This document shows positions 54,619 through 64,000 of a stretch of 64,000 nucleotides of DNA, in pieces. Positions within the stretch are counted from its first letter, which is position 1; the number at the start of each line of letters is the position of its first letter. The notes below the pieces were generated by a model, which saw only the letters and a program-made list of their open reading frames with translations, made no database searches and was not told the DNA's origin. The translations under genes and the position numbers were made by a program. Origin of the DNA: CAYJGJ01 sp964367585 (GTDB lineage Bacteria > Bacillota > Clostridia > Peptostreptococcales > Anaerovoracaceae); assembly GCA_964367585.1 (NCBI GenBank), contig CAYIYH010000004.1, positions 62,001 through 126,000 of the forward strand. The letters run 5' to 3'.

Positions 54619-56022
54619 ATGGACAATAAAGATACGCCTCAGAATCACAACTGTATTTTTTGTGACCGCGAACCGTCGCATGAATGCAGAATGATACATC
54701 ATTATAATGCAAATATATGTGAAGATTGCATTAATGCTTTTAAGCAACTTTTTAATGATGCAGAAGAATATTACGACGAAGAAGATTATGACGAGGTAGA
54801 ATTTGAGAATCCTAATGACTTTTTAACATACGAGGATTTGGCTAAGTTTAATAAAAGTAGTGTACGAAATGTAGATTTATCTCTTTTAAATAACAAGACT
54901 GGCAGTGATTCAGATATTTCAATAGATTCAAATGATATAAGTACTATCACTCCTGTAAAAATACATAACAAATTAGATGAATATGTAATAGGACAGGAAA
55001 GTGCAAAAAAGACATTGTCTGTAGCTGTTTATAATCATTACAAAAGGATAATGGATAAAAACAAGAAAAAATCTGATGTTGAGATACAAAAAAGTAATAT
55101 AATGATGATAGGGCCAACAGGCAGTGGTAAAACACTTCTTGCTGAAACATTAGCAAAACTTCTCAAAGTTCCATTCGCAATAGGCGATGCGACTGTTTTG
55201 ACAGAAGCTGGATATGTCGGTGAGGATGTAGAAAATATTTTGCTAAAATTAATTCAAGCTGCAGATTACAATATTGAGCGTGCGGAAAGAGGAATTATTT
55301 TTATCGATGAAATAGATAAGATATCCAAAAAATCGGAAAACGTTTCTATTACAAGAGATGTTAGTGGAGAAGGTGTCCAACAAGCATTGCTAAAAATACT
55401 TGAGGGAACTGTTGCTAATGTTCCGCCTAAGGGAGGAAGAAAACACCCGAACGAGGAGTTTATTAAATTTGATACATCGAATGTATTGTTTATATGCGGA
55501 GGGGCTTTTGACGGCCTAAGCAAAATAATTCGAAGACGGTTAGGTGAAAAAGTAATTGGATTTAAAAGTGAAGAAAGTGAAACTAACATAGATGATGAAT
55601 CTAATGTAATCCAACATGTGCAAACAGAAGACTTATTGAAGTATGGACTTATTCCGGAATTCGTTGGTAGAGTACCTGCCGTAATTACTTTGGTCGATTT
55701 AGACGAGGATAATTTAGTAGAAATAATGCAAAAACCTAAGAATGCGTTGATTAAACAGTATAAAAGCCTTTTGGAAATGGATGGCGTAGAATTAGAGTTT
55801 CAAGAAGATGCAATCAGAGAAATCGCAAAAAGTGCATTAGAGCGAAAGACCGGTGCAAGAGGCCTGCGTAGCATAATCGAGAATTTAATGTTAGATGTCA
55901 TGTATAGTGTTCCATCTCGTGAAGATATATCAAAATGTATCATTACTAAAGATGTAGTTTTAGGTGAAGAAGAACCTATAATGATCCAAAAGGAGACGGA
56001 GGAAAAAGAAGTCAGTAATTAG
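54619..56022 (+). CDS. clpX: ATP-dependent unfoldase ClpX
   Basis: A 467-residue AAA+ unfoldase that feeds ClpP. The N-terminal zinc-binding domain has CIFC and CEDC pairs. Walker A is GPTGSGKT at about residue 166, Walker B is IIFIDEID, and the ClpP-docking IGF loop is seen in KVIGFKSEE. It is about 40-50 residues longer than usual; the extra length is an acidic Asp/Glu/Ser-rich linker (residues about 37-105) between the zinc and AAA+ domains. Confidence 0.96.
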   Translation: MDNKDTPQNHNCIFCDREPSHECRMIHHYNANICEDCINAFKQLFNDAEEYYDEEDYDEVEFENPNDFLTYEDLAKFNKSSVRNVDLSLLNNKTGSDSDISIDSNDISTITPVKIHNKLDEYVIGQESAKKTLSVAVYNHYKRIMDKNKKKSDVEIQKSNIMMIGPTGSGKTLLAETLAKLLKVPFAIGDATVLTEAGYVGEDVENILLKLIQAADYNIERAERGIIFIDEIDKISKKSENVSITRDVSGEGVQQALLKILEGTVANVPPKGGRKHPNEEFIKFDTSNVLFICGGAFDGLSKIIRRRLGEKVIGFKSEESETNIDDESNVIQHVQTEDLLKYGLIPEFVGRVPAVITLVDLDEDNLVEIMQKPKNALIKQYKSLLEMDGVELEFQEDAIREIAKSALERKTGARGLRSIIENLMLDVMYSVPSREDISKCIITKDVVLGEEEPIMIQKETEEKEVSN

Positions 56023-56023
56023 T

Positions 56024-56050
56024 GTATTAGAAATTGAATAATTCTAATAC
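56024..56050 (+). other. Hairpin between clpX and lon
   Basis: GTATTAGAA (56024-56032) and TTCTAATAC (56042-56050) form a perfect 9-bp stem with a 9-base loop. It lacks a T-run, so partial termination or a processing site is possible. No CtsR-type heat-shock operator was seen near this cluster. Confidence 0.45.
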
Positions 56051-56070
56051 GTGATTGCGGGGAGATTGTA

Positions 56071-58608
56071 ATGGGAATAAGCTTTAAGAAAAATAAATCA
56101 AAAAAAATAAGTGAAGAAATAAATGAAGAGATTGATGAGATAGAAGATTCAATAGAGTCTCAAGTAGAAATGGCAGAGACTCACGAAAAAATGGCGGAAG
56201 AACAAGTGGACTCTCAAGAAAAATCATTAGAAGATTTAGCAGATAAAATAGAAAACTCAGTAGAAACATTAGAAAATGAGCTTTTAGATGGTGCGAAATC
56301 TGATGTTCTGCCATGTGCACCTTTGCGGGGTGTAAATATTTTTCCACACACCTCGTTGCGTTTTGATATAGGACGAGAAAAATCCGCTATGGCACTACAT
56401 CAGGCTATTAATAATGGCGGCAGAATGCTATTTTTAGTTGCGCAAAAAGACTCTGATATACTTATACCTACTAATAAAGATTATTACGAAACAGGTACAA
56501 TAGTAAAAGTAAATCAAATGCTTAAGCTAGACGGGGATCTTATTAGCGTCTATGTTACAGGTATAAGAAGGGCAAAGATTAAGAAGATATTGTCTGAGGA
56601 ACCGTACACTTTAGTAGAAACAGAGCGTTTTGACTATGCAGACGAGGATGAAGATAGCTTAGAAATTGAAACTTTATCAAGGATGGCTGCATCGATGTTT
56701 ATTGAGTACAATCAGTTGTTGAATGTAGTCAGAGAAGATGTCGAAACAAAAATAGTAGATAGCATTACTCCAAGTGAAATTGTTAATAGAATAAGTGATA
56801 CTATTGTGCTACCTACAAATGAATATCAAGAGTTGCTTGAAGTTCCAACTCTTAAAGACCATTTCCACATGCTTCTCAAAATATTGCAAAGAGAAATTGA
56901 GATTGCACATTTGCGAAATGATATACAAGAAGGTGTTCAAGAGGGGATAAGTCAACATCAAAAGGAATTTTATTTGCGTGAACAGATAAAAGTAATTCAA
57001 GAAGAATTGGGGCAAAAGGAAGATGTTTCGGACGATGTAGACAATTGGACAAAAGAGCTCGACAAATTAAAGCTCGACAAGAAGGTTGACGAAAAACTTA
57101 GAAAAGAAATTAAGAGATATTCTATAATGCCTCAAGGTTCACCTGATAAAATGGTTTCAAGAACATACATCGAGACTATAATCGGTTTGCCATGGAAAAA
57201 ATCAAATAAGCTTAACACCGATCTCAAAAAGGCTCAAGACATATTGAATGAAGATCACTATGGAATGGAAAAAGTCAAAGATAGGATAATTGAGTATTTG
57301 GCTGTCGTGCAACTTTCGAAGAAAATAAAAGGACCTATTTTATGTCTGGTAGGCCCTCCTGGAGTTGGTAAAACATCGATTGCGAGATCCATTGCTAGGG
57401 CAAATGGAAGAGAGTTTACGCGCATGTCCTTGGGAGGGATACGTGACGAGGCAGAAATCAGAGGACATAGGCGTACATATGTAGGCTCTATACCTGGCCG
57501 AATTATTACCAACCTAAAAGATGCAAAAAGTAATAATTTATTATTCCTGTTAGACGAGATAGATAAGATAGGGACCGATATCAAAGGCGATCCTGCTTCA
57601 GCTTTATTAGAGGTGTTAGATCCGGAACAAAATAAGGAATTTACAGATCATTATCTTGAAATTCCATTCGATTTGTCAAAAATAATGTTTATTACAACCG
57701 CAAATACTACAGAGACTATTCCTAGACCGCTGCTGGATAGGATGGAAGTAATAAACTTATCGGGATATACAGAGGAAGAAAAAGTAAAAATTGCAAAAAA
57801 ATATCTGATTCCAAAAAAGACAGAAGAACATGGTTTGTCTACTATCGATGTAAAGATCAATGAAGCTGTAGTGAGAAATTTGATAAATCACTATACAAGA
57901 GAATCTGGTGTAAGGAATCTCGAAAGGGAAATTGCTAACATTTGTAGAAAAATTGCAAAAAGTGTTGTAATGGAAGACAAGCAAGGATTCAATGTTACTG
58001 TAAAAAACTTAGAAAAAATGTTGGGCAAGAAGAAATTTAGGCATGATATAATAGAGGGAGAAAATGAAATAGGAGTAACTACCGGGTTAGCATGGACAAG
58101 CGTAGGTGGAGATACATTATTTGTCGAAACAGCAAAGATGCCTGGTTCTGGAAAGCTTACACTTACAGGAAAATTAGGTGATGTAATGCAAGAATCGGCA
58201 AAAACTGCACTCAGTTACATCCGTTCAATTTCTGCGGAGTATAAATTGGAAGAGAACTTTCATACTAAGTACGATATTCATATACATGTACCAGAGGGAG
58301 CCACTCCTAAAGATGGACCGTCTGCAGGTGTAACAATTTGCACCGCTATGATGTCGATGCTTACACAAAAGCCAGTTCGTAAAGAAATCGCGATGACAGG
58401 GGAAATAACTCTTAGAGGAAAAGTTCTTCCCGTGGGGGGAATCAAAGAAAAGGTTCTTGCCGCTCATAGAGGAAAGATTAAACTAGTAATACTGCCTCTT
58501 GAAAACAAGCCTGATATTGATGAGATTCCATCGACCGTACGGGATCAAATTGAATTCGTATTTGTCGAAAATGTCAAAGATGTTTTAGATATTGCACTTG
58601 TAAAATAA
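56071..58608 (+). CDS. lon: ATP-dependent protease Lon, with acidic N-terminal extension
   Basis: An 845-residue AAA+ serine protease. The usual N-terminal domain starts only at about residue 81 (PCAPLRGVNIFPHTSLRF). It is preceded by about 80 residues that are strongly charged and helical (EEINEEIDEIEDSIE-like), an extension absent from common Lon proteins. Walker A is GPPGVGKTSIAR, and the Ser-Lys dyad is in DGPSAGVT and GGIKEKVLAAH. GGGGAGATTGTA precedes ATG 56071. Confidence 0.95.
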   Translation: MGISFKKNKSKKISEEINEEIDEIEDSIESQVEMAETHEKMAEEQVDSQEKSLEDLADKIENSVETLENELLDGAKSDVLPCAPLRGVNIFPHTSLRFDIGREKSAMALHQAINNGGRMLFLVAQKDSDILIPTNKDYYETGTIVKVNQMLKLDGDLISVYVTGIRRAKIKKILSEEPYTLVETERFDYADEDEDSLEIETLSRMAASMFIEYNQLLNVVREDVETKIVDSITPSEIVNRISDTIVLPTNEYQELLEVPTLKDHFHMLLKILQREIEIAHLRNDIQEGVQEGISQHQKEFYLREQIKVIQEELGQKEDVSDDVDNWTKELDKLKLDKKVDEKLRKEIKRYSIMPQGSPDKMVSRTYIETIIGLPWKKSNKLNTDLKKAQDILNEDHYGMEKVKDRIIEYLAVVQLSKKIKGPILCLVGPPGVGKTSIARSIARANGREFTRMSLGGIRDEAEIRGHRRTYVGSIPGRIITNLKDAKSNNLLFLLDEIDKIGTDIKGDPASALLEVLDPEQNKEFTDHYLEIPFDLSKIMFITTANTTETIPRPLLDRMEVINLSGYTEEEKVKIAKKYLIPKKTEEHGLSTIDVKINEAVVRNLINHYTRESGVRNLEREIANICRKIAKSVVMEDKQGFNVTVKNLEKMLGKKKFRHDIIEGENEIGVTTGLAWTSVGGDTLFVETAKMPGSGKLTLTGKLGDVMQESAKTALSYIRSISAEYKLEENFHTKYDIHIHVPEGATPKDGPSAGVTICTAMMSMLTQKPVRKEIAMTGEITLRGKVLPVGGIKEKVLAAHRGKIKLVILPLENKPDIDEIPSTVRDQIEFVFVENVKDVLDIALVK

Positions 58609-58687
58609 CTAATAATCACTTGTCGGGAGTCGATGATATCAATCAACTTAGTGTTGAAATCGGATGAGAATAGAATAGGATGTAGTT

Positions 58688-59275
58688 ATGATTATTAAAA
58701 ATGCAGCTTTAGAAAAAGTTACAGTAAATCCAGATCAGTATCCAGAAAACGACTTGCCTGAAATTGCTTTCGTAGGACGCTCTAATGTAGGGAAGTCTTC
58801 CTTGCTTAATTTGATTACAAACAGAAAGAGTCTGGCTAGGGTTAGCGGGAGTCCTGGAAAAACACGAACTATTAATTTCTTTTTGATAAACGATGAATTT
58901 AGAATCGTAGATTTGCCGGGATATGGATACGCAAAAGTATCCAAAAGCATTAGTGATACATGGGGGGAGATGATCGAGACATATCTCCAGAACAGTAGTA
59001 ATTTGAGGAAAGTAGTTCAACTCGTAGACATAAGACACACTCCAACGCAGCAAGATATCCAAATGTATGATTATTTAAAATATTATGGTTTGGATGGACT
59101 AGTAGTCGCAACAAAATCTGATAAAATATCTAGGAATGAGATTACTAAAAATGTTTCGAATATACGAAAAACACTACAAATGAAAGATAATGATATCGTG
59201 ATTCCGATATCATCTCATAAAAAAAATGGACATGATAGGTTGTTGTCTGAAATAAAAAAAATCATGGAGGAATAA
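58688..59275 (+). CDS. engB: Ribosome-biogenesis GTPase EngB/YsxC
   Basis: A 195-residue GTPase for large ribosomal subunit assembly. G1 is GRSNVGKSS, G3 is DLPGYGYAK, and the G4 motif is TKSDK. GATGTAGTT precedes ATG 58688. Next to lon, it is a conserved pairing in Firmicutes. Its stop is directly followed by the next gene's ATG. Confidence 0.96.
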   Translation: MIIKNAALEKVTVNPDQYPENDLPEIAFVGRSNVGKSSLLNLITNRKSLARVSGSPGKTRTINFFLINDEFRIVDLPGYGYAKVSKSISDTWGEMIETYLQNSSNLRKVVQLVDIRHTPTQQDIQMYDYLKYYGLDGLVVATKSDKISRNEITKNVSNIRKTLQMKDNDIVIPISSHKKNGHDRLLSEIKKIMEE

Positions 59276-59617
59276 ATGCAATATATTAGTTTTCTAATAC
59301 TTGCAAGGAGACTGAAGGCAATAATTTCGCTCCTAAAAGACCCGAAAGTTTCGTTTCTAAAAAAAGCTCTTGTCTTTGCTGGAATTGCTTATTTAATATT
59401 GCCTATCGATTTCATACCTGTATTTGTTTTTCCTTTTGCAATTATAGACGATATAGTGTTGTGGGTGTTTATTTTGTGGGTGCTAAAGGATGAACTAGAT
59501 AAATATGCTGATACCAAGCCTGAAGAAGACATTAGTAAAAAATTCAACAAGGATAATATCATAGAGGATGTAGATTTCGAGGTTAATGGAAAAGATTCAG
59601 AGGGAAGTGAAACATGA
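59276..59617 (+). CDS. DUF1232 (YkvA-like) membrane protein
   Basis: A 113-residue protein with two hydrophobic helices around the family motif LPIDFIPVFVFPFAIIDDI, followed by an acidic soluble tail. The function of the family is unknown. The ATG follows the engB TAA with no gap (GGAGGAATAA ATG), and its stop overlaps the hpt start by 4 bases, so it is in an operon. Confidence 0.85.
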   Translation: MQYISFLILARRLKAIISLLKDPKVSFLKKALVFAGIAYLILPIDFIPVFVFPFAIIDDIVLWVFILWVLKDELDKYADTKPEEDISKKFNKDNIIEDVDFEVNGKDSEGSET

Positions 59618-60168
59618 GTGTATCATTGCGTAAAGCGGGCTTAAAAAGTCAAATATTAATTACCGAAAAAGAAATACAAAATAAAGCAAAGGAGCTTGGC
59701 AAGCAGATTACAAAAGATTATAATGGTGAATCGGTTGTTTTAATCGGGACTCTTAAGGGAGCAATAATGTGGTTGTCAGATCTGATGAGACGTATTGACT
59801 TGGATACGGAAGTCGATTTTGTTACAGTCAGCAGTTATGGAGACAGCACTGTTTCATCTGGTGAGTTGCAGATAATTCAAGACTTGAGAAACGATATTAG
59901 GGGTAAAAATATACTTATTGTCGAAGATATAATCGACACAGGAATTACATTATCTAATTTAAAGAGATACTTATGGGAGAGAGAACCGAAAAGCATAAAG
60001 GTTTGTACACTCTTAGATAAAAAAGAAAGAAGAAGAATTGACATCGAAGCCGATTATACAGCTTTTGAAGTAGAGGATTTGTTTTTGGTAGGCTATGGTT
60101 TGGATTTTGATCAAAAATATAGGAATTTGCCATATATAACATATATAGAAGAAGTCAGTAAAGAATAA
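59614..60168 (+). CDS. hpt: Hypoxanthine(-guanine) phosphoribosyltransferase
   Basis: Salvages hypoxanthine and guanine to IMP and GMP using PRPP; 184 residues. The PRPP-binding signature is ILIVEDIIDTGIT at about residue 100, the N-terminal GTLKGAIMWLSDLMRR and the VDFVTVSSYGDST loop are typical, and the DLFLVGYGLDFDQKYRNLPY C-terminus is diagnostic. It starts inside the end of the DUF1232 gene (ATGA overlap). Confidence 0.96.
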   Translation: MSVSLRKAGLKSQILITEKEIQNKAKELGKQITKDYNGESVVLIGTLKGAIMWLSDLMRRIDLDTEVDFVTVSSYGDSTVSSGELQIIQDLRNDIRGKNILIVEDIIDTGITLSNLKRYLWEREPKSIKVCTLLDKKERRRIDIEADYTAFEVEDLFLVGYGLDFDQKYRNLPYITYIEEVSKE

Positions 60169-60292
60169 TAGGCATTTCGAGATAATAGTATTTCGAAGAG
60201 AATATTCAATATGCTTGAGCACTATTTTGAATCACGATAATAATGTGTACCGTGTCATGGTTAAAATATTAAGAGAAAGAAAGAGGAGTAAA

Positions 60293-60865
60293 ATGGGCGC
60301 AGAATTAAGAATTGGAATTTCAAATAAGCATATACACTTATCTCAAGCAGATTTAGATGTATTATTCGGTAAGGGGTATGAACTAGTAGTATTAAAAAAT
60401 CTGGTTCAACTCGATGAGTTTGCTGCAGAAGAGAAAGTCGATGCAGTAGGACCAAAAGGAACATTAAAAGGGATTAGAATACTTGGACCGGTTAGGCCTA
60501 GAACTCAATTAGAGTTAGCCTTTACCGATGCGCGTACGATTGGAATTAAGGCTCCTGTAAGAGAATCAGGAAACATTGAAGGAAGCCCTGGATGTAAATT
60601 AGTAGGCCCTGCGGGTGAACTTGAAATAAAAGAGGGTGTAATAATTGCTTCGAGACATGTTCACTTATCAGAAGAAGATGCCAAGAATCATGGATTAAGC
60701 AATGGCGAACGCATAAAAATCAAGTGTGGTGAAGGATCAAGATCTACAATATTTGAAGACGTGCTTGTAAGAGTCAAAGATACTTTTGTAGAAGAAGTTC
60801 ATTTAGACACTGACGAAGCCAATGCTGCTGGATTGGGACCTGATTCTACGTGTGTCGTAGTATAA
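60293..60865 (+). CDS. Phosphate propanoyltransferase (PduL-type phosphotransacylase)
   Basis: A 190-residue enzyme that swaps the acyl group between CoA and phosphate. The two zinc-ligand repeats are visible: ISNKHIHLSQADL (residue about 7) and ASRHVHLSEEDA (about 125). PduL-type enzymes replace Pta in many anaerobes, so it may serve acetyl-phosphate formation. ATG 60293 follows AGAGGAGTAAA; the long frame from 60215 is rejected. No microcompartment shell genes are nearby. Confidence 0.9.
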   Translation: MGAELRIGISNKHIHLSQADLDVLFGKGYELVVLKNLVQLDEFAAEEKVDAVGPKGTLKGIRILGPVRPRTQLELAFTDARTIGIKAPVRESGNIEGSPGCKLVGPAGELEIKEGVIIASRHVHLSEEDAKNHGLSNGERIKIKCGEGSRSTIFEDVLVRVKDTFVEEVHLDTDEANAAGLGPDSTCVVV

Positions 60866-61002
60866 CTTTTTGCAGAAAATTAGTTTTTACCCGGAAATAT
60901 GTCATCTATAGAAGTTGAATAGGGGTTCAATTTCGCTAGAACATACTTATATATGAGTGGCTAGTTTAGTATGATGAAAGTTGAAAGGATATAGGTAATT
61001 GT

Positions 61003-62700
61003 ATGAAGATTAAATTTTGTGGTGCGGCAGAAGGAGTTACAGGATCATGCCATATGGTGACTACGAAGAATCACAAATTCTTGTTAGATTGTGGTCTTTT
61101 TCAAGGAGGAAAGAAGGAAGACGAATTAAACTTTGAACCTTTTCCTTTTGATCCTAAAGAAATTGAGTATGTCATATTAAGCCATGCACATATAGATCAT
61201 TGCGGAAGATTGCCATTGCTTGTCAAAAGAGGATTTGTTGGAGATATATATTGTACGGATGCGACTTATGACTTATTAGGAATAATGTTAAGAGACAGTG
61301 CATACATACAAGAAAAAGAGGCAGAATGGCAAAATAGAAAAAATGAGAGAGCAGGAAGACAACTTGTCGATCCTTTGTATGTCACAGCAGATGCAGAAGC
61401 AACCCTGAAGTACTTGAAACCAATACTATATGATCAACAAATCGCTATTAATGAGGAAGTAAAAATAGTATTTAATGAAGCCGGACACATTCTAGGTTCT
61501 TCAATTGTTGAACTATGGGTTTCTGAGGACAATACCGAGACTAAAATTGTATTTTCGGGAGATCTTGGAGTCGAGGGACGGCCTATACTTAGAGACCCGA
61601 CTATCATAAAAAAAGCTGACTATGTTATAATGGAAAGTACATACGGAAATAGAGTACATGGTGAAAAGTCCACAGGAACTAAGCAACTTTTGGATATTGT
61701 TAGGCAAACAACCAAGAGAGGCGGAAATACTGTTATTCCTGCATTTGCCGTTGGGAGAACTCAAGAACTAATATATGAATTTAACAAATGGTATGACGGA
61801 GATAACGAATACTCTTCAGAACTTAGGGATGTAAACGTATATGTAGATAGTCCTATGGCAACTAACACAACGGAAGTGTTCAAAAAGAATGCACAAGTAT
61901 TCGATGATGAAACTAGAGACTATATTATGAATGGAGATCATCCATTAGAATTTGAAAACTTGAAATTTACTAGATCTGTAGATGACTCAAGGGCATTAAA
62001 TTTTGATAGAAAGCCAAAGGTAATTATCTCAGCAAGTGGAATGTGTGAAGCAGGAAGAATAAGGCATCACCTAAAACATAACCTATGGGACCCAAAATCA
62101 AGTATTGTGTTTGTAGGATATCAAGCAGAAGGAACTTTGGGACGTTACTTAAAGGAAGGGGCTACGGAAGTTAAACTCTTCGGCGAAACTATCCAAGTTA
62201 AGGCAGAAATACATAATCTTGAAGGATTCTCTGGACATGCCGATAGGGATGATCTGATGGAGTGGATCGGTGGATTCAAAGAAAAACCGAAGAAAGTTTT
62301 CTTAGTCCATGGCGAGGCTGATTCAAAAAATGAACTAGCTACCCTTATCGAAAAAGACTTAGGTATTGAGGTATTTGTAGTAAGTGAATATACAGAGGTA
62401 GAACTTGATAAGTCACACGTGATAGGCCAAAGCGAAAAAGTAACAGCTAGCGAAAAAGAAAAGAATACAGATGAATTACGTGAATTGCTTGCTGGAATAC
62501 ACCAAAATATTGAAGGTGTAATATATAAGGCAAATCTCGCTTCATCAAAAAATATAGAGGACGATAAACTGGTAAAACTCAAAAATGAGGCGTTAGAATT
62601 AGAAAAAGCAATGGTAAACCTAGCAGCTGCTGTAACTAATGACATTACCACTGAGTTCGACATTGCAGCACCTATAGAGGCGGAAGATAAAAATAATTAG
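61003..62700 (+). CDS. MBL-fold RNA-processing exonuclease (beta-CASP)
   Basis: A 565-residue metallo-beta-lactamase RNase-like protein. The metal site is LSHAHIDHCGRLP (residue about 60), with further metal residues in EAGHILGSS and SGDLG. The beta-CASP insert runs from about residue 190 to 400, with MESTYGNR and SASGMCEAGRIRHHL, and the RMMBL-type motif near residue 402 and VFLVHGE near 432. A charged C-terminal tail (about 490-565) is extra. It probably processes or degrades RNA. Confidence 0.92.
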   Translation: MKIKFCGAAEGVTGSCHMVTTKNHKFLLDCGLFQGGKKEDELNFEPFPFDPKEIEYVILSHAHIDHCGRLPLLVKRGFVGDIYCTDATYDLLGIMLRDSAYIQEKEAEWQNRKNERAGRQLVDPLYVTADAEATLKYLKPILYDQQIAINEEVKIVFNEAGHILGSSIVELWVSEDNTETKIVFSGDLGVEGRPILRDPTIIKKADYVIMESTYGNRVHGEKSTGTKQLLDIVRQTTKRGGNTVIPAFAVGRTQELIYEFNKWYDGDNEYSSELRDVNVYVDSPMATNTTEVFKKNAQVFDDETRDYIMNGDHPLEFENLKFTRSVDDSRALNFDRKPKVIISASGMCEAGRIRHHLKHNLWDPKSSIVFVGYQAEGTLGRYLKEGATEVKLFGETIQVKAEIHNLEGFSGHADRDDLMEWIGGFKEKPKKVFLVHGEADSKNELATLIEKDLGIEVFVVSEYTEVELDKSHVIGQSEKVTASEKEKNTDELRELLAGIHQNIEGVIYKANLASSKNIEDDKLVKLKNEALELEKAMVNLAAAVTNDITTEFDIAAPIEAEDKNN

Positions 62701-62720
62701 AAGTAAAAAGAGCAATATTT

Positions 62721-62756
62721 TTAAAGCCCACGACAACACGTGACAGTGGGCTTTAA
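62721..62756. terminator. Shared bidirectional terminator
   Basis: TTAAAGCCCAC (62721-62731) and GTGGGCTTTAA (62746-62756) form a perfect 11-bp stem between the convergent nuclease and recN genes, with T and A runs outside. Confidence 0.85.
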
Positions 62757-62773
62757 AAGCTTTGAACGATAAA

Positions 62774-64000
62774 TTATTTATACTGTTCCCCCATGAGTTC
62801 GAGAGCATTTTGTCTTGTAATGTCTGTGATAACATCTCCACCTAGCAGCCTTGCTATTTCGTCGATTTTTTCAGTTTCGGACAATTTTACGACTGTCGTG
62901 TATGTCATATGTTCATCACTTTCTTTTTGTATTAAATAGTTGCTTCCCCCTTTGGAAGCGATTTGCGGCAAGTGAGTTATACATATGATTTGATGCGATG
63001 TTGCTATTTCTTTTAATTTTCTTGCAACTATATTTGCAGTCTGCCCGCTGATTCCAGTATCTATTTCATCAAAAATCATCGTTGGTATTTGATCGAAACT
63101 ACAAGTTACCTTTTTGAATGCAAGCATAATCCGGGATATTTCACCGCCTGAGGCAACTTTTGATAAAGGCTTAAGGGGCTCTCCTTTGTTTGTTGATATT
63201 AGTAATTCGACGATATCGTTTCCAGAAGGGAGATAGTCGGAAGATTTTTTTATTCCCACAGAAAGATCACTTTCGTTAAAGTTTAAGTCTCTCAGTTCTG
63301 TCATAAGCGCAGAGGCTAACTTTTCTCCGATATCATTCCTTACATCTGATAACATTGATGCTTTGATACATATTTCTTTACTTAATTGCTCCGATAGAAT
63401 CTCTAAATCATTGATTCGCTCTTCGAAATTCTCTATATCATCAAGTTCCTTAGAGATTTTTGTTTCATATTCTAAAATATCCTCTATAGTTTTACCATAT
63501 TTTCTCTTTAGAGCATTTATCTGTTCATTTCTCTCTATTGCGATATTTAGATCTTCGTCCGAGTAGATGGAGCGTTCTTTAATTCTTCGTATTGTGGTTG
63601 CCAAATCTTCTATTTTGTAATATGTATCCGCAAAGCTATTTGTAACATCGGATAATTCATCGTCAAATTTACTTATCGATTCTAGTTCGGAGAGGCATGA
63701 TCTCAGGTTTGAAAGTGTAGCATTAGCATTCTCATCACCTAAGATTGTATAATTGACAAATTCTAATGCATTGGATATTTTTTCACTGTTTTGAAGTAAG
63801 GATATTTTTTTTTCTAGTTCTATATCTTCATTGATAATAAGCTTTGCATTTTTAATCTCATTCGCTTCATATTTTAAGAAGTCTGCCTTTTTCAAATTGT
63901 CTTTTTCCGACATTTTAAGTGCAATTAGATTTTTATTAGTTTCGACATACTTATCGTAAACCAGTTTGTATGCTTCTTTTATAGGAGATATTATTTCTTT
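62774..64000 (-). CDS. recN: DNA repair protein RecN, C-terminal part; 5' end beyond the window
   Basis: An SMC-like ATPase for double-strand break repair. The C-terminal head is visible: GGEISRIMLAFKKV signature, IFDEIDTGISG Walker B and CITHLPQIASKG D-loop, preceded by a long coiled coil with LKRKYGKTIEDILEYE. The Walker A at the N-terminus lies beyond the window. The apparent ATG at 63913 is internal; the frame is open to 64000 without a stop. Confidence 0.95.
   Translation of the reverse strand, partial: KEIISPIKEAYKLVYDKYVETNKNLIALKMSEKDNLKKADFLKYEANEIKNAKLIINEDIELEKKISLLQNSEKISNALEFVNYTILGDENANATLSNLRSCLSELESISKFDDELSDVTNSFADTYYKIEDLATTIRRIKERSIYSDEDLNIAIERNEQINALKRKYGKTIEDILEYETKISKELDDIENFEERINDLEILSEQLSKEICIKASMLSDVRNDIGEKLASALMTELRDLNFNESDLSVGIKKSSDYLPSGNDIVELLISTNKGEPLKPLSKVASGGEISRIMLAFKKVTCSFDQIPTMIFDEIDTGISGQTANIVARKLKEIATSHQIICITHLPQIASKGGSNYLIQKESDEHMTYTTVVKLSETEKIDEIARLLGGDVITDITRQNALELMGEQYK

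Overview
The window is a contiguous piece of a low-GC chromosome from an anaerobic, Clostridia-type Firmicute. The evidence is AT-rich coding with AGGAGG-type ribosome sites, a sufCDSUB iron-sulfur operon, a complete ntp-type V-ATPase operon with a sodium-type rotor subunit, Clostridia-style tig-clpP-clpX-lon order, and a protein carrying a Spo0A-type DNA-binding domain. No rRNA, tRNA, CRISPR array, prophage or insertion sequence was seen. Genes run off both ends: gltD at the left and recN at the right.

Layout. (1) 1-11.2 kb: a co-directional nucleotide and glutamine-nitrogen run, gltD-purF-pyrG-purC-purB-purA-glmS-guaA. Five of the eight products belong to glutamine-amide or glutamate synthase chemistry. 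PurB belongs to the eukaryote-like clade. (2) 11.3-17.3 kb: a sodium:solute symporter, a LacI-type regulator and a two-domain SnoaL/NTF2-like protein, followed by a second, reversed guaA whose glutaminase domain is eroded. Near-identical palindromes lie just downstream of the -10 of both the symporter and SnoaL-like promoters, which suggests one LacI-controlled regulon. Degenerate structured repeats lie between these genes. (3) 17.4-22.6 kb: a small Cys-rich protein, a membrane-anchored phosphoesterase, a LytTR-only protein and a Spo0A-C-only protein downstream of three helically phased 0A boxes, a candidate structured RNA, PgeF and a YeiH-family exporter. (4) 22.6-28.6 kb: tandem cyclic-di-GMP proteins; the second is a shortened duplicate of the first. 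(5) 28.7-36 kb: pyruvate kinase, an SDR reductase and the suf operon, then the eroded remains of another GGDEF-EAL gene. (6) 36.3-45.2 kb: the V-ATPase operon. (7) 45.3-52.5 kb: a membrane-bound EAL phosphodiesterase, a CASTOR/POLLUX-type channel and an OFA-family MFS transporter. (8) 52.7-64 kb: proteostasis genes (tig, clpP, clpX, lon), engB, a DUF1232 protein, hpt, pduL-like, a beta-CASP nuclease and recN.

How the parts connect. The left block makes purines and CTP and distributes glutamine nitrogen; hpt and PgeF on the right salvage purines. The V-ATPase probably moves Na+, which would suit the sodium-driven symporter. At least three intact cyclic-di-GMP enzymes plus one dead one suggest active turnover of this signalling family. 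The best candidates for undescribed biology are the LacI/symporter/SnoaL module, the LytTR/Spo0A-C regulatory pair with its 0A-box array, the glutaminase-less second GuaA and the intergenic structured repeats. All calls come from reading the sequence; no database search or folding program was run.
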